Shown: positions 48,720-58,954, numbered from the stretch's first letter. The stretch: 64,000 nucleotides of DNA from Stutzerimonas azotifigens DSM 17556 (GCF_000425625.1 NZ_KE384411.1:52030-116029), one strand, 5' to 3'. Numbers and translations: made by a program. The notes: a model not told the origin generated them from the letters alone.

Positions 48720-50756
48720 ATGTCCGAAGCCCGCAAGATCCTCGTCACCAGTGCCCTGCCCTACGCCAACGGTTCGATCCACCTTGGCCACATGCTCGAG
48801 TACATCCAGACGGACATGTGGGTACGCTTCCAGAAGCTGCGCGGCAACCAGTGCGTCTACGTCTGCGCCGACGACGCGCACGGCTCGGCGATCATGCTGC
48901 GTGCCGAAAAGCAGGGCATCAGCCCGGAACAGCTGATCGCCGAGGTCAAGGCCGAGCACAGCGCCGACTTCGCCGACTTCCTGGTCGACTTCGACAACTT
49001 CCACTCGACCCACTCCGAGGAAAACCGCGAGCTGTCCGAGGCGATCTACCTCAAGCTGCGCGACGCCGGTCACATCGCCACCCGCTCGGTGACCCAGTAC
49101 TTCGACCCCGAGAAGGGCATGTTCCTCGCCGACCGCTTCATCAAGGGCACCTGTCCCAAGTGCGGCGCCGAGGACCAGTACGGCGACAACTGCGAGAAAT
49201 GCGGCGCCACCTACGAACCCACCGAACTGAAGGACCCGAAGTCGGCGATCTCCGGCGCCACGCCGGTGCTGCGCGATTCCAAGCACTTCTTCTTCAAGCT
49301 GCCGGACTTCCAGGCGATGCTGCAGCAGTGGACGCGCAGCGGCGCGCTGCAGGACGCGGTGGCCAACAAGATCGCCGAATGGCTCGACGCCGGCCTGCAG
49401 GAATGGGACATCTCGCGTGACGCGCCCTACTTCGGCTTCGAGATCCCCGGCGAGCCGGGCAAGTACTTCTACGTCTGGCTGGACGCGCCGATCGGCTACA
49501 TGGCCAGCTTCAAGAACCTCTGCGCGCGCCGCCCGGAGCTGGATTTCGACGCCTTCTGGAAGAAGGACTCGAGCGCCGAGCTGTACCACTTCATCGGCAA
49601 GGACATCGTCAACTTCCACGCGCTGTTCTGGCCGGCCATGCTCGAAGGCGCCGGCTACCGCAAGCCGACCGCGCTGAACGTGCACGGCTACCTGACGGTG
49701 AACGGGCAGAAGATGTCCAAGTCGCGCGGCACCTTCATCAAGGCACGCACCTACCTCGAACACCTCAACCCCGAGTACCTGCGCTACTACTATGCGAGCA
49801 AGCTCGGCCGCGGCGTCGACGACCTCGACCTGAACCTCGAGGACTTCGTGCAGAAGGTCAATTCCGACCTGGTCGGCAAGGTGGTGAACATCGCCAGCCG
49901 CTGCGCCGGCTTCATCCACAAGGGCAACGGCGGCCTGCTGGTCGCCGCCGACCCCGAGCCGGAGCTGTGGGCGGCCTTCCAGAGCGCCGCGCCGAGCATC
50001 GCCGAGGCCTACGAGGCGCGCGATTTCGCCCGCGCCATGCGCGAGATCATGGCGCTGGCCGACCGCGCCAACGCCTGGATCGCCGACAAGGCACCCTGGG
50101 CGCTGAACAAGCAGGAAGGCAGGCAGGACGAGGTGCAGGCCATCTGCGCGCTGGGCGTCAACCTGTTCCGCCAGCTGGTGATCATGCTCAAGCCGGTGCT
50201 GCCGAACCTGGCCGGCGCCGCCGAAGCCTTCCTGAACGTGCCGCCGCTGGCCTGGGGCGACCTGGCCACGCCGCTGGCCAATCACAAACTGAACGCCTTC
50301 ACCCCGCTGATGACCCGTATCGAACCCGCGAAGATCGACGCCATGATCGAAGCCTCCAAGGAAGACCTCGCCGCCACCGAGGCCACGGCCGCCGGCAATG
50401 GCGAGCTGAAGAAGGATCCGCTGGCACCGGAGATCAATTTCGACGCCTTCGCCGCCGTCGACCTGCGCATCGCGCTGATCGAGAAGTGCGAATTCGTCGA
50501 AGGCGCCGACAAGCTGCTGCGCCTGACCCTGGACATCGGCGATGAGAAGCGCAACGTGTTCTCTGGCATCAAGAGCGCCTACCCCGACCCGAGCAAGCTG
50601 GAAGGCCGGCTGACCCTCTATGTCGCCAACCTCGCCGCGCGCAAGATGAAGTTCGGCGTATCCGAAGGCATGGTGCTGGCGGCTGGCCCCGGCGGCGAGG
50701 AAATCTACCTGCTCAGCCCGGACAGCGGCGCCAGGCCGGGTCAGAGGGTGAAATAA
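48720..50756 (+). CDS. metG: Methionyl-tRNA synthetase
   Basis: A 678-residue class I synthetase. HLGH is at residues 21-24, the zinc knuckle is formed by CPKCG and CEKCG (about 145-165), KMSKS is at about 331-335, and a C-terminal EMAP/tRNA-binding domain (from about 575) includes the [20 protein letters not shown] segment for dimerisation. Same length as E. coli MetG (677). The ATG at 48720 is supported by the conserved N terminus [19 protein letters not shown] -10-like TATAGT is at 48676-48681. A heptamer array follows the stop codon. Confidence 0.97.
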   Translation: MSEARKILVTSALPYANGSIHLGHMLEYIQTDMWVRFQKLRGNQCVYVCADDAHGSAIMLRAEKQGISPEQLIAEVKAEHSADFADFLVDFDNFHSTHSEENRELSEAIYLKLRDAGHIATRSVTQYFDPEKGMFLADRFIKGTCPKCGAEDQYGDNCEKCGATYEPTELKDPKSAISGATPVLRDSKHFFFKLPDFQAMLQQWTRSGALQDAVANKIAEWLDAGLQEWDISRDAPYFGFEIPGEPGKYFYVWLDAPIGYMASFKNLCARRPELDFDAFWKKDSSAELYHFIGKDIVNFHALFWPAMLEGAGYRKPTALNVHGYLTVNGQKMSKSRGTFIKARTYLEHLNPEYLRYYYASKLGRGVDDLDLNLEDFVQKVNSDLVGKVVNIASRCAGFIHKGNGGLLVAADPEPELWAAFQSAAPSIAEAYEARDFARAMREIMALADRANAWIADKAPWALNKQEGRQDEVQAICALGVNLFRQLVIMLKPVLPNLAGAAEAFLNVPPLAWGDLATPLANHKLNAFTPLMTRIEPAKIDAMIEASKEDLAATEATAAGNGELKKDPLAPEINFDAFAAVDLRIALIEKCEFVEGADKLLRLTLDIGDEKRNVFSGIKSAYPDPSKLEGRLTLYVANLAARKMKFGVSEGMVLAAGPGGEEIYLLSPDSGARPGQRVK

Positions 50757-50761
50757 AGGCG

Positions 50762-50792
50762 GCTTCAGGCTTCAGGCTTCAGGCTTCAGGCT
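50762..50792. repeat. Heptanucleotide tandem repeat (GCTTCAG)4
   Basis: Four perfect units of GCTTCAG plus GCT, starting 6 bp after the metG stop codon. Read on the other strand this is (GCCTGAA)4, the same GCCT-based heptamer type as the arrays at 17147 and 57002. Confidence 0.95.
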
Positions 50793-50812
50793 GAGACGCA
50801 CGAAGGCGTCTT

Positions 50813-50923
50813 CCCCTCTCCCCCCGGGAGAGGGTGCCCGAAGGGCGGGTGAGGGTGACGGGCACGGAGCCTTTGCCCGAACGCCCCCTCACCCCGGCCC
50901 TCTCCCCTGAGGAGAGAGGGTGC
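50813..50923. repeat. Two inverted CCCTCACC/GGAGAGGG palindromic repeats
   Basis: CCCCTCTCCCCCCGGGAGAG with trailing GGGCGGGTGAGGG (50813-50854) faces CCCCCTCACCCCGGCCCTCT onward (50884-50923). Located in the 274-bp gap between metG and rnfA, upstream of the rnfA promoter; likely to end metG transcription or stabilise its mRNA. Confidence 0.8.
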
Positions 50924-50962
50924 CATCCAGTGACGCGCCGCCATGGCGCAAGTCACCTCAAG

Positions 50963-50992
50963 TTGCCTGGGTCTCGCCGTTTTCCGGATAAT
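50963..50992 (+). promoter_or_regulatory. Sigma-70-type promoter for the rnf operon
   Basis: TTGCCT (50963-50968), 18-bp spacer, GATAAT (50987-50992), 38 bp upstream of the rnfA start codon. A T-run (50999-51005) follows the -10. Confidence 0.6.
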
Positions 50993-51030
50993 GGGCGCCT
51001 TTTTTCGCGGGATTCAGCCACGGTGATTCG

Positions 51031-51615
51031 ATGACCGAACTCGTCCTGATCATGGTCAGCGCCATCCTGGTCAACAATTTCGTGCTGGTGCAGTTCCTCG
51101 GCCTGTGCCCGTTCATGGGCGTGTCGCGCAAGGTGGAGACGGCCATCGGCCTGTCCCTGGCGACCACCTTCGTCCTCACCCTGGCGGCGATGTGCAGCTA
51201 CCTCGTGCAGCGCTACGTGCTCGTGCCGCTGGATCTGGAGTTCCTGCGGACCATCAGCTTCATCCTGGTGATCGCCGTGGTGGTGCAGTTCACCGAAATG
51301 GTGGTGCACAGGACCAGCCCCCTGCTCTACCGCGTGCTCGGCATTTTCCTGCCGCTGATCACCACCAACTGCATCGTCCTCGGCGTGGCGCTGCTCAACG
51401 CCAACAAGGCCGAGTTCGGCTTTCTCGACGCCACCGTCAACGGCTTCGCCGCCGGCCTCGGTTTCTCCCTGGTTCTGGTACTGTTCGCAGCGATGCGCGA
51501 GCGCATCGCCCTGGCGGACGTGCCGCAGGCGTTCAGGGGCTCGGCCATCGGCATGATCACCGCCGGCCTGATGTCGCTGGCCTTCATGGGCTTCTCCGGA
51601 TTGATCAAGCTGTGA
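51031..51615 (+). CDS. rnfA: Rnf electron transport complex subunit A
   Basis: A 194-residue inner-membrane protein with six predicted helices, homologous to NqrE and RsxA. The conserved [20 protein letters not shown] and [20 protein letters not shown] segments hold the membrane cysteines that bind the 2Fe-2S cluster between RnfA and RnfE. It is the first gene of rnfABCDGE. The complex couples electron transfer between NADH and ferredoxin to ion movement; in gammaproteobacteria (Rsx) it also keeps SoxR reduced. It overlaps rnfB by 4 bp (GTGA). Confidence 0.96.
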   Translation: MTELVLIMVSAILVNNFVLVQFLGLCPFMGVSRKVETAIGLSLATTFVLTLAAMCSYLVQRYVLVPLDLEFLRTISFILVIAVVVQFTEMVVHRTSPLLYRVLGIFLPLITTNCIVLGVALLNANKAEFGFLDATVNGFAAGLGFSLVLVLFAAMRERIALADVPQAFRGSAIGMITAGLMSLAFMGFSGLIKL

Positions 51616-52187
51616 GCGTTGTGATCATCGGCATCGGCGTGCTGCTGGCGCTCTGCCTCGCTTGCGGCGCGATACTCGGCTTCGCCGCCGTGCGCTTTCG
51701 CGTGCAGGGCGATCCGGTGGCCGAACGCATCAACGCGCTGCTGCCGCAGACCCAGTGCGGCCAGTGCGGCTATCCGGGCTGCAAGCCCTACGCCGAGGCC
51801 ATCGCCGGCGGCGACAGGATCAACAAGTGCCCGCCCGGCGGCGAGGCGACCATCCAGGCGCTGGCCGACCTGCTCGACGTCGAGCCGGAACCGCTGGACG
51901 CCGAGGGCGGCGAGAAGCCGCCGATGGTCGCCTTCATCCGCGAGACCGAATGCATCGGATGCACCAAGTGCATCCAGGCCTGCCCGGTCGACGCCATCGT
52001 CGGCGCGGCGCGGCAGATGCACACGGTCATCGCTGCCGAATGCACCGGCTGCGACCTCTGCGTCGAGCCCTGCCCGGTGGACTGCATCGACATGATCGAG
52101 GTCGGCCGCGACCTGCAAGGCTGGGCCTGGGAACGCCCGCTGCCGCCCGGACGGCTGATCGCCAGCGACGCGGAGCGTGCCGCATGA
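51612..52187 (+). CDS. rnfB: Rnf electron transport complex subunit B
   Basis: A 191-residue ferredoxin-like protein: N-terminal membrane anchor, then a Fe-S domain with [17 protein letters not shown], and two 4Fe-4S motifs [16 protein letters not shown] and [16 protein letters not shown]. The start is GTG at 51612 overlapping the rnfA stop. It passes electrons between ferredoxin and the rest of the complex. It overlaps rnfC by 4 bp. Confidence 0.95.
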   Translation: MSVVIIGIGVLLALCLACGAILGFAAVRFRVQGDPVAERINALLPQTQCGQCGYPGCKPYAEAIAGGDRINKCPPGGEATIQALADLLDVEPEPLDAEGGEKPPMVAFIRETECIGCTKCIQACPVDAIVGAARQMHTVIAAECTGCDLCVEPCPVDCIDMIEVGRDLQGWAWERPLPPGRLIASDAERAA

Positions 52188-54451
52188 GCATGCCGAAGCT
52201 GTGGCCGATGCCCGGCGGCATCCACCCGTCGGAGCGCAAGGCGCTGTCCAACCGCGAGCCGATCGCGCAGCCACCGCTGCCGGCGCGCCTGATCGTGCCG
52301 CTCGGCCAGCACATCGGCGTGCCGGCGCGGCCCCTCGTCGGCGTCGGCGCGCCGGTGCTCAAGGGCCAGAAGATCGCCGAGGCGGCCGACGCCCGGGGTC
52401 TGCCGGTACATGCGCCGACCTCCGGCACTGTGGTCGCGATCGGCCCGCAGTCCTACCCGCACGCTTCCGGCCCGCCGGCCGAGGCGATCGTCATCGACAG
52501 CGACGGGCTGGACCGCTGGGTGCCGCTTGCACCCAGCGGCGATTACCGCTCGTTGTCGCGCGAAGCGTTGCTGGCACTGATCCGCGACGCCGGTATCGCC
52601 GGGCTCGGCGGTGCCGGCTTCCCCACCGCCGCCAAGCTGGCGACGGGCAGCCGCATCGCCACGCTGGTCATCAACGGCGCCGAGTGCGAGCCCTACATCA
52701 CCGCCGATGACCGCCTGATGCGCGAGCGCGCCCGCGAGCTGGTCGCCGGCATCGAGATACTGGCCCACCTGCTCGGCCCCGAGCGGGTGCTGATCGGCAT
52801 CGAGGACAACAAGCCCGAGGCCATCGGCGCGGTGAGCGAGGCGGTCGCCGGCACGCCCTTCATGGTGGTGTCGGTGCCGACCCTCTACCCGTCCGGCGGC
52901 GAGAAGCAGCTGATTCAGATCCTCACCGGCCTGGAGGTGCCGTCCGGCGGGTTGCCGGCCGATATCGGCGTGCTCTGCCAGAACGTCGGCACCTGCGTCG
53001 CGGTGCACGACGCCGTGCTGCTCGGCCGCCCGCTGATCAGCCGCATCACCACCCTCACCGGCGAGGCACTGCAGCGGCCGATGAACGTCGAGGCGCTGGT
53101 CGGCACGCCGATCAAGGACCTGCTGGCCTTCGCCGGGCTGGACGAGCGACGGCTCGGGCGCCTGCTGGTGGGCGGTCCGATGATGGGCTTCAGCCTGGCG
53201 GACGCCGCCGCGCCGGTGATCAAGACCAGCAACTGCCTGCTCGCCGCCACGCCCGAGGAGCTGCCGGCCCCGCCGCCGGCCATGCCCTGCATCCGCTGCG
53301 GCGACTGCGCCGAGGCCTGCCCGGCCAGCCTGCTGCCGCAGCAACTGCTGTTCTACGCGCAGGGCGAGGATCATGAACAGCTGCAGGCGCACAACCTGTT
53401 CGACTGCATCGAGTGCGGCGCCTGCGCCTACGTCTGCCCGTCGAGCATCCCGCTGGTGCAACACTACCGCGCGGCCAAGGCGCAGCTGCGCGAGCAGGCC
53501 GACCGGCAGGCCAGGGCCGAGCAGGCCCGGCTGCGTTTCGAGGCGCGCCAGGAACGCCTGCGCCAGGCCGAGGCCCGCAAGGAGGCCGAGCGCCAGGCCC
53601 GCGCGGAAAAGGCCGAGCGGATGCGCGCCGCGCAGGCCGAGGCGCCCGCGGACGATCCGCTGGCGCGGCTGCAGGCGAAGAAGGCCGGCGTCGGCGACGA
53701 GGTGAAGAAGCTGAAGATCGAGGCCAGCATGGCCCAGGTTGCCCTGAAGAAGGCCGAGAAGCAGCTCGCCGCGCACGACACCCCCGAGTTGCAGGCGCAG
53801 GTCGAGACCCTGCGCCGCGCCGCCGAACAGGCCCGGCAGGCGCTCGATGAGGCCCAGGCCAAACAGGCGGCGGAACCGGCTGCGACGCCGACGGCCGCGC
53901 CCGACCTGAAGAAGATCAAGATCGAGGCGGCCATGCTGCGCGCCCAGATCGGCAAGCTGGAGCGGCTGGAATTGCCCGACAATGCCGAGCGCGCCGAGCT
54001 CGAGCGTCTGCGCACCGCCCTGGGCACCGCCGAGGCGCAGCTACGGGCGCTGGAAGAACAGGCCCAGCCGGCACCGGCCGCCGCCCCGAACGATGACCTC
54101 AAGCGCGCCAAGATCGCCCTGGCGCTCAAGCGCGCTGAACTGAAGAAGGCGGAGAAAACCGGTGCCGACGACGAAGAGCTGGCTCCCCTGCGCGCCGCGC
54201 TCGTCGAGGCCGAACAGGCGCTGCACCGGGCCGAGGCCGCCTCGGGGCGGCCGGCGCCCGAGCACGTATTGATCGACAAGCGCCCGGTCAGCGCCGAGGA
54301 GCGCGCACGCAAGACCGAGCGCGCCTACGCCCGCGCCGAGCTGCACAAGCTGGAACGCGACCCCGCGGCGAGCCCCGAGGCGTTGGTCGCCGCCCGTGAA
54401 CGCCTGGCCCGCGCCGAGCAGGCGCTCGCCGCTCAGCCGCTCGACAGCTGA
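52184..54451 (+). CDS. rnfC: Rnf electron transport complex subunit C
   Basis: A 755-residue protein that carries the NADH/FMN site. The N-terminal 52184 ATG gives [20 protein letters not shown]; the flavin/NAD domain includes [20 protein letters not shown], and the two 4Fe-4S motifs are [16 protein letters not shown] and [16 protein letters not shown] (about 370-415). The remaining 320 residues are an Ala/Glu/Lys-rich helical tail with repeats of the pattern DxKKxKIExxMxxAxxxKxE (from about residue 505, at least three copies). This long tail is found in Pseudomonas and E. coli RnfC but is variable; its role is unknown. It follows rnfB with a 4-bp overlap and precedes rnfD by 26 bp. Confidence 0.95.
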   Translation: MSMPKLWPMPGGIHPSERKALSNREPIAQPPLPARLIVPLGQHIGVPARPLVGVGAPVLKGQKIAEAADARGLPVHAPTSGTVVAIGPQSYPHASGPPAEAIVIDSDGLDRWVPLAPSGDYRSLSREALLALIRDAGIAGLGGAGFPTAAKLATGSRIATLVINGAECEPYITADDRLMRERARELVAGIEILAHLLGPERVLIGIEDNKPEAIGAVSEAVAGTPFMVVSVPTLYPSGGEKQLIQILTGLEVPSGGLPADIGVLCQNVGTCVAVHDAVLLGRPLISRITTLTGEALQRPMNVEALVGTPIKDLLAFAGLDERRLGRLLVGGPMMGFSLADAAAPVIKTSNCLLAATPEELPAPPPAMPCIRCGDCAEACPASLLPQQLLFYAQGEDHEQLQAHNLFDCIECGACAYVCPSSIPLVQHYRAAKAQLREQADRQARAEQARLRFEARQERLRQAEARKEAERQARAEKAERMRAAQAEAPADDPLARLQAKKAGVGDEVKKLKIEASMAQVALKKAEKQLAAHDTPELQAQVETLRRAAEQARQALDEAQAKQAAEPAATPTAAPDLKKIKIEAAMLRAQIGKLERLELPDNAERAELERLRTALGTAEAQLRALEEQAQPAPAAAPNDDLKRAKIALALKRAELKKAEKTGADDEELAPLRAALVEAEQALHRAEAASGRPAPEHVLIDKRPVSAEERARKTERAYARAELHKLERDPAASPEALVAARERLARAEQALAAQPLDS

Positions 54452-54477
54452 CCACAACACCCCGCATCCGGAGAACC

Positions 54478-55506
54478 ATGGCCCTGCCCCGCATCACCTC
54501 GCCCCATGCCCACGGCCCCAACCGCACCCAGCGGGTGATGCTGCTCGTGCTGGCGGCGGCCATCCCCGGGGCCCTCGCGCAATGCTGGCTGTACGGCGCC
54601 GGCACGCTGATCAATCTGTTCTGGGCCAGCGCCGTCGCCCTGGGGGTGGAGGCCGCGGCGCTGAAGCTGCGTGACCGCCCGGTGGCGTTCTTCCTGCGCG
54701 ACGGCAGCGCGCTGGTGACCGCCGCGCTGCTGGCCCTGGCGCTGCCGCCCTATGCGCCCTGGTGGCTGACGCTGGTCGCCGTGGGCAGCGCCATCCTGTT
54801 CGGCAAGCAGCTGTACGGCGGGCTCGGACAGAACCCGTTCAACCCGGCGATGATCGGCTACGTGGTGGCGCTGGTGTCCTTCCCGGTGCCGATGACCCAG
54901 TGGCCGGCCGCCCATGCGGTGGGCCTGCTCGACGGCCTGCAGCAGATCCTCGGCATTGTCACCCTGCCCGACGGCTGGGCCCGCGCCACCGCGCTGGACG
55001 TGCTGAAGACCAACCGCAGCCTGACCGTGGAGGAACTCTGGCAGAACCCGGCTTTCGGCCATTTCGGCGGCATGGGCGCGGAGATCGTCAATCTGGCGTT
55101 CCTCGCCGGCGGCCTGTTCCTGCTGCACAAGCGGCTGTTCGGCTGGCAGGCGCCGGTCGGCATGCTCGCCGGCCTGTTCGTCATGAGCCTGCTGTTCTGG
55201 AACGGCAGCGGTTCCGATAGCCACGGCTCGCCGCTGTTCCACCTGCTCTCCGGCGCGACCATGCTCGGCGCCTTTTTCATCGTCACCGACCCGGCGTCCG
55301 GCGCCACCAGCCCGCGCGGACGCCTGTACTTCGGCCTCGGCGTCGGCGTGCTGACCTACGTGATCCGTGCCTGGGGCGGCTATCCCGACGGGGTCGCCTT
55401 CGCCGTGCTACTGATGAACATGGCCGCGCCGACGCTGGACTACTACACCCGCCCGCGCACCTATGGCCACGCCAAGACGCAGCGCGGCTTCAAGGCGGGG
55501 GACTGA
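54478..55506 (+). CDS. rnfD: Rnf electron transport complex subunit D
   Basis: A 342-residue inner-membrane protein (about ten helices) related to NqrB. RnfD carries a covalently attached FMN on a Thr. The segment [13 protein letters not shown] (Thr about 171) is the likely attachment site; a second SGATSP motif (Thr about 277) is also present. [20 protein letters not shown] is the family hallmark. GGAGAACC precedes the ATG. It overlaps nothing upstream (26 bp gap) and is one codon away from rnfG. Confidence 0.94.
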   Translation: MALPRITSPHAHGPNRTQRVMLLVLAAAIPGALAQCWLYGAGTLINLFWASAVALGVEAAALKLRDRPVAFFLRDGSALVTAALLALALPPYAPWWLTLVAVGSAILFGKQLYGGLGQNPFNPAMIGYVVALVSFPVPMTQWPAAHAVGLLDGLQQILGIVTLPDGWARATALDVLKTNRSLTVEELWQNPAFGHFGGMGAEIVNLAFLAGGLFLLHKRLFGWQAPVGMLAGLFVMSLLFWNGSGSDSHGSPLFHLLSGATMLGAFFIVTDPASGATSPRGRLYFGLGVGVLTYVIRAWGGYPDGVAFAVLLMNMAAPTLDYYTRPRTYGHAKTQRGFKAGD

Positions 55507-55507
55507 G

Positions 55508-56263
55508 ATGCTGCCGGAAATCACCCGCTCCATGGCCCGCAACGCCCTGGTCCTCGGCCTGTTCGCGGTGGTCACGGTGGGCGCGGTCACCCTGTTGCGA
55601 CAGGCCACCGCCGAGCGCATCGAGGCCGCCGGACGGGCCGCCCAGGTCCGCGCGCTCGGCCAGCTGCTGCCGCCCGGCAGCTACGACAACGACCTGCTCG
55701 CCTACAGCCGGCTGCTGCAGGACCCGCTGCTCGGCGGCAGGACCGCCCAGCCGGCCTACCTGGCGCTGCACGAGGGCCGGCCGGCCGCGGTGATCCTCAG
55801 GGCCACCGCGCCGGACGGCTACAGCGGCGCCATCCATCTGCTGGTCGGCATCCGAGCCGACGGCCGGATCGCCGGCGTGCGCGTGCTCGAACATCGTGAA
55901 ACCCCGGGGCTGGGGGACAAGATCGAGGCGGGCAAGAGCGACTGGATCCACGGCTTCGCCGGCCGTTCGCTGGCATCGCCGGCCGCCGAGGGCTGGGCGG
56001 TGAAGAAGGACGGCGGCCGGTTCGACCAGTTCGCCGGCGCCACCATCACCCCGCGCGCGGTGGTGGGCGCGGTGCATCGCACCCTGCAGTACTTCGACGC
56101 GAACCGGCAGGTGCTGCTCGACCCGGCGGCCTACGGCGCCGGGACCGACACGGGTTCGGTAGCCACCGAGCGTCCGGAAGCGACCCGACACACCCGCGCC
56201 GGCGACGAGGCGACCCGTGACGACCTGCGCGCCGGCCAACCGAGCGAGGACGAGCCCCGATGA
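55508..56263 (+). CDS. rnfG: Rnf electron transport complex subunit G
   Basis: A 251-residue subunit with one N-terminal membrane anchor (about 12-30) and a periplasmic FMN-binding domain. The covalent FMN site is the Thr of [15 protein letters not shown] (Thr179). [20 protein letters not shown] is also typical. The C-terminal 40 residues are low-complexity and charged. I chose the ATG at 55508, one base after the rnfD stop. It overlaps rnfE by 4 bp. Confidence 0.93.
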   Translation: MLPEITRSMARNALVLGLFAVVTVGAVTLLRQATAERIEAAGRAAQVRALGQLLPPGSYDNDLLAYSRLLQDPLLGGRTAQPAYLALHEGRPAAVILRATAPDGYSGAIHLLVGIRADGRIAGVRVLEHRETPGLGDKIEAGKSDWIHGFAGRSLASPAAEGWAVKKDGGRFDQFAGATITPRAVVGAVHRTLQYFDANRQVLLDPAAYGAGTDTGSVATERPEATRHTRAGDEATRDDLRAGQPSEDEPR

Positions 56264-56973
56264 GCACTCCGAGCCTTCGCCAGCTGAGCCTCGACGGCCT
56301 GTGGAAGAACAACCCGGCGCTGGTCCAGCTGCTCGGCCTGTGCCCGCTGCTGGGCGTGAGCAACTCGGCGGTCAATGCGCTGGGCCTGGGGCTGGCCACC
56401 ATGCTGGTACTGGTCTGCTCCAACCTGGCGGTGTCACTGGTGCGCGGCGTGGTCACGCCCGCCGTGCGGCTGCCGGCCTTCGTCATGATCATCGCCGCGC
56501 TGACCACCTGCATCGAGCTGCTGACCCAGGCCTACACCTACGAGCTGTACCAGGTGCTCGGCATCTTCATTCCGCTGATCACCACCAACTGCGTGATCCT
56601 CGGCCGCGCCGACGGCTTCGCCGCCAAGCACGGTCCGCTGGTCGCCGCGTACGACGGCCTGGCCATGGGCCTGGGTTTCGCCCTGGTGCTGCTGGTGCTC
56701 GGCGGGTTGCGTGAGCTGGCCGGCACCGGCGCGCTGTTCGCCAACATGCACCTGCTGTTCGGCCCGGCCACCGCGGATTGGAAGCTGACCCTGTTCGACG
56801 GCTACGACGGCTTCCTGCTGGCCATCCTGCCGCCCGGCGCGTTCATCGTGCTCGGCCTGCTGATCGCCCTGAAGAACCGCATCGACCACCACCTCGCCGA
56901 GCGCCGCAAGGCCGCTCAGCCCGCCCCGCCCACCGCCAGCCGCCGCGTGCGCGTCACCGGAGTGATCGAATGA
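56260..56973 (+). CDS. rnfE: Rnf electron transport complex subunit E
   Basis: A 237-residue membrane protein with six helices, homologous to RnfA and Nqr[21 protein letters not shown] and [20 protein letters not shown] contain the cysteines for the shared 2Fe-2S cluster. Last gene of rnfABCDGE; the order matches P. aeruginosa and E. coli rsx. nth follows 70 bp later with a degenerate heptamer array in between. Confidence 0.95.
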   Translation: MSTPSLRQLSLDGLWKNNPALVQLLGLCPLLGVSNSAVNALGLGLATMLVLVCSNLAVSLVRGVVTPAVRLPAFVMIIAALTTCIELLTQAYTYELYQVLGIFIPLITTNCVILGRADGFAAKHGPLVAAYDGLAMGLGFALVLLVLGGLRELAGTGALFANMHLLFGPATADWKLTLFDGYDGFLLAILPPGAFIVLGLLIALKNRIDHHLAERRKAAQPAPPTASRRVRVTGVIE

Positions 56974-57001
56974 CGGCCGGGGCGAGAACCACACGCCGAC
57001 T

Positions 57002-57032
57002 GCCTGTTGCCTGCCGCCTGAAGCCTGGAGCC
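57002..57032. repeat. Degenerate GCCTNNN heptamer array upstream of nth
   Basis: Four consecutive 7-bp units in one register, GCCTGTT, GCCTGCC, GCCTGAA, GCCTGGA, then GCC, ending 12 bp before the nth start codon. The GCCTGNN pattern matches the perfect arrays at 17147 and 50762, suggesting an older, decayed copy. Confidence 0.75.
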
Positions 57033-57043
57033 GCCTTTTTGCA

Positions 57044-57682
57044 ATGAACGCCGCCAAACGCCTGGAAATCTTCCGCCGCCTGCACGAGGACAATCCCGAG
57101 CCGAAGACCGAGCTGGCCTACAGCACGCCCTTCGAGCTGCTGATCGCGGTGATCCTCTCCGCCCAGGCCACCGACGTCGGGGTCAACAAGGCCACCGCGC
57201 GGCTGTTCCCGGTCGCCAACACGCCGGAGGCGATCCATGCGCTGGGCGTCGAGGGGCTGTCCGAGTACATCAAGACCATCGGCCTGTACAACAGCAAGGC
57301 AAAGAACGTCATCGAGACCTGCCGCATCCTCATCGAGCAGCATGGCAGCCAGGTGCCGCAGACCCGCGAGGCGCTGGAAGCGCTGCCGGGCGTCGGCCGC
57401 AAGACCGCCAACGTGGTGCTCAACACCGCCTTTCGTCAGCCGACCATGGCCGTTGACACCCATATCTTCCGCGTCGCCAACCGCACCAACATCGCGCCGG
57501 GGAAGAACGTGCTGGAGGTCGAGCGCAAGCTGGTGAAGTTCGTGCCCAAGGACTATCTGCTGGACGCCCACCACTGGCTGATCCTGCACGGGCGCTACGT
57601 CTGCCAGGCGCGCCGGCCACGGTGCGGCAGCTGCCGGATCGAGGATCTTTGCGAGTACAAGCACAAGACCTCGGACGATTGA
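57044..57682 (+). CDS. nth: Endonuclease III
   Basis: A 212-residue DNA glycosylase/AP lyase that removes oxidised pyrimidines. The helix-hairpin-helix LPGVGRKTANVVLNTAF contains the catalytic Lys120, Asp138 is in AVDTHIFRVANR, and the 4Fe-4S ligands are Cys187, Cys194, Cys197 and Cys203 (C-x6-C-x2-C-x5-C), the same numbers as in E. coli Nth. It follows rnfE as in many gammaproteobacteria (rsx-nth). Confidence 0.97.
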   Translation: MNAAKRLEIFRRLHEDNPEPKTELAYSTPFELLIAVILSAQATDVGVNKATARLFPVANTPEAIHALGVEGLSEYIKTIGLYNSKAKNVIETCRILIEQHGSQVPQTREALEALPGVGRKTANVVLNTAFRQPTMAVDTHIFRVANRTNIAPGKNVLEVERKLVKFVPKDYLLDAHHWLILHGRYVCQARRPRCGSCRIEDLCEYKHKTSDD

Positions 57683-57723
57683 TCCGGCGGTGAAAACCAC
57701 CGGCCATGATTGAAAAAATCTTT

Positions 57724-57752
57724 TTTACGGCTTCGGGCTTTGTCGCTATAAG
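57724..57752 (+). promoter_or_regulatory. Sigma-70-type promoter for the small acidic gene
   Basis: TTTACG (57724-57729), 17-bp spacer, TATAAG (57747-57752), 41 bp before the start codon at 57794. It gives the small gene its own promoter independent of nth. Confidence 0.55.
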
Positions 57753-57793
57753 GTGCGCCATCAGTGCCCCCGTTGTAGCCGGAGTACCCCCAA

Positions 57794-57976
57794 GTGGCCG
57801 AAAAAGAAGACATTGAAATCGAAGACGATTTTATTGCCGAAGACGACGAAGAAGCGGCGGCCGAGGCCCCCGTCGAAGTCGCCAAGACCAACCTGACCAA
57901 GCGGCGCATCATCGACAACCTGCTCGAGGAACGCCGGCTGCAGAAGCAGCTCAACGACTACGATTTCGACATCTGA
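57794..57976 (+). CDS. PA3496-family small acidic protein
   Basis: A 60-residue protein, strongly acidic in its first half (MAEKEDIEIEDDFIAEDDEE) and basic/helical in the second (RRIIDNLLEERRLQKQL), with no signal or membrane segment that I can see. It matches the PA3496 family, which some databases name a putative envelope integrity protein; the basis of that name is unclear to me. It lies just downstream of nth with its own promoter and a strong terminator, as in P. aeruginosa. Confidence 0.85.
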   Translation: MAEKEDIEIEDDFIAEDDEEAAAEAPVEVAKTNLTKRRIIDNLLEERRLQKQLNDYDFDI

Positions 57977-57981
57977 CATCT

Positions 57982-58013
57982 AAAGAAAAGCCCCTTCACA
58001 GGGGCTTTTCTTT
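57982..58013 (+). terminator. Rho-independent terminator of the small acidic gene
   Basis: AAAGAAAAGCCCCT, loop TCAC, AGGGGCTTTTCTTT: a 14-bp perfect stem with the 3' U-rich arm, 5 bp after the stop codon. Because the arms are A-rich and T-rich it can act in both directions. Confidence 0.92.
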
Positions 58014-58039
58014 GGTTCATCGCGCTTTCTCGGGAAGCC

Positions 58040-58410
58040 AGGCTTGATACCGGACTGGCACGTTTGAGTGCTTGAATGAAAGCCCTGCTTTCATTCCGGT
58101 TCATACGCCCCTTGAACGCTTGGTTTCGCCCTGCTGGGCGACTAGAAAGCCGATCCTCCAGGCGACTCGGACTCCATTCCCCGTCAGGAGGCCGAGTGGA
58201 GGTGTCGCGCAGGGGGACGCGAGGCAGGGACGCCGAGCGAGGAACGAAGGGGCAGGGACGCCCCTTCGTGACGGCCCCCGGAGCGGCGCCGGAGCGAGGG
58301 AAGTCTGGCCGCGCAGCGGCCAGACCCGGATGTCGGGTGCCCTCTTCTTTGGTTACTTTCTTGTTGGGCAAGTAACAAGAAAGTGACTCGGCCGGGGGGC
58401 CGAAACCAGG
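58040..58410. other. Structured non-coding element with three strong hairpins
   Basis: The 565-bp gap before gloA holds no supportable gene. It contains three perfect hairpins in a row: CGAAGGGGC-AGGGAC-GCCCCTTCG (58245-58268), GTCTGGCCGC-GCA-GCGGCCAGAC (58303-58325) and ACTTTCTTGTT-8 nt-AACAAGAAAGT (58355-58384). From memory, similar blocks (ending in GGTTACTTTCTT-type hairpins and GTGACTCGG) are dispersed in many Pseudomonas and Xanthomonas genomes and are sometimes annotated as hypothetical proteins. Function unknown. Confidence 0.6.
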
Positions 58411-58541
58411 GGTATCAGTACACGCGGTAATCGCCCTGATCTCCGGGGTGCCAGCCTGAACGAGGCAGGACCCCGCCCAAACTCGCCAGTCCGGGATCAA
58501 GCCAGATGTCCCCAGGAAACGCGAAGACCTTTTCTTTGCGT

Positions 58542-58934
58542 TCAGTCCGCCCGCTGGGGCGACAGCAGCTCGATCTTGTAGCCGTCCGGGTCCTCGACGA
58601 AGGCGAGGATGCTGGTGCCGTGCTTCATCGGGCCGGGTTCGCGGGTGATCTTGCCGCCGCGGGCGCGGATGTCCTCGCAGGCCTTGTAGACGTCTTCGAC
58701 CTCGAGGGCGATGTGACCGTAACCGGTGCCCAGGTCGTAATGGTCGACGCCCCAGTTGTAGGTCAGCTCGATCACGCTGTTGTGCGCCTCATCGCCGTAG
58801 CCGACGAAGGCGAGCGTGAACTTGCCCTCCGGATAGTCCTTGCGGCGCAGCAGGGTCATGCCGAGCACTTCGGTGTAGAAGGCGACGGATCGGTCCATGT
58901 CGCCGACGCGGAGCATGGTGTGCAGCAGTCTCAT
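58542..58934 (-). CDS. gloA: Lactoylglutathione lyase (glyoxalase I)
   Basis: A 130-residue metalloenzyme converting the methylglyoxal-glutathione hemithioacetal to S-lactoylglutathione. Metal ligands are predicted as His near the N terminus ([10 protein letters not shown]), Glu in [12 protein letters not shown], His in [11 protein letters not shown] and Glu in KIELLSP. Length is typical of the short Ni-type bacterial enzyme. The ATG at 58934 has GAGGAG upstream. It lies downstream of argG on the same strand but behind a terminator hairpin. Confidence 0.95.
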   Translation of the reverse strand: MRLLHTMLRVGDMDRSVAFYTEVLGMTLLRRKDYPEGKFTLAFVGYGDEAHNSVIELTYNWGVDHYDLGTGYGHIALEVEDVYKACEDIRARGGKITREPGPMKHGTSILAFVEDPDGYKIELLSPQRAD

Positions 58935-58954
58935 GGGTGTTCTCCTCACGGCTG

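Noticed and set aside
58072..58386. Open frames of about 100 codons in the triple-hairpin block
   Set aside because: The sequence consists of hairpins and low-complexity GC-rich DNA in all frames; no ribosome binding site and no domain. Similar blocks elsewhere are known to be over-annotated.
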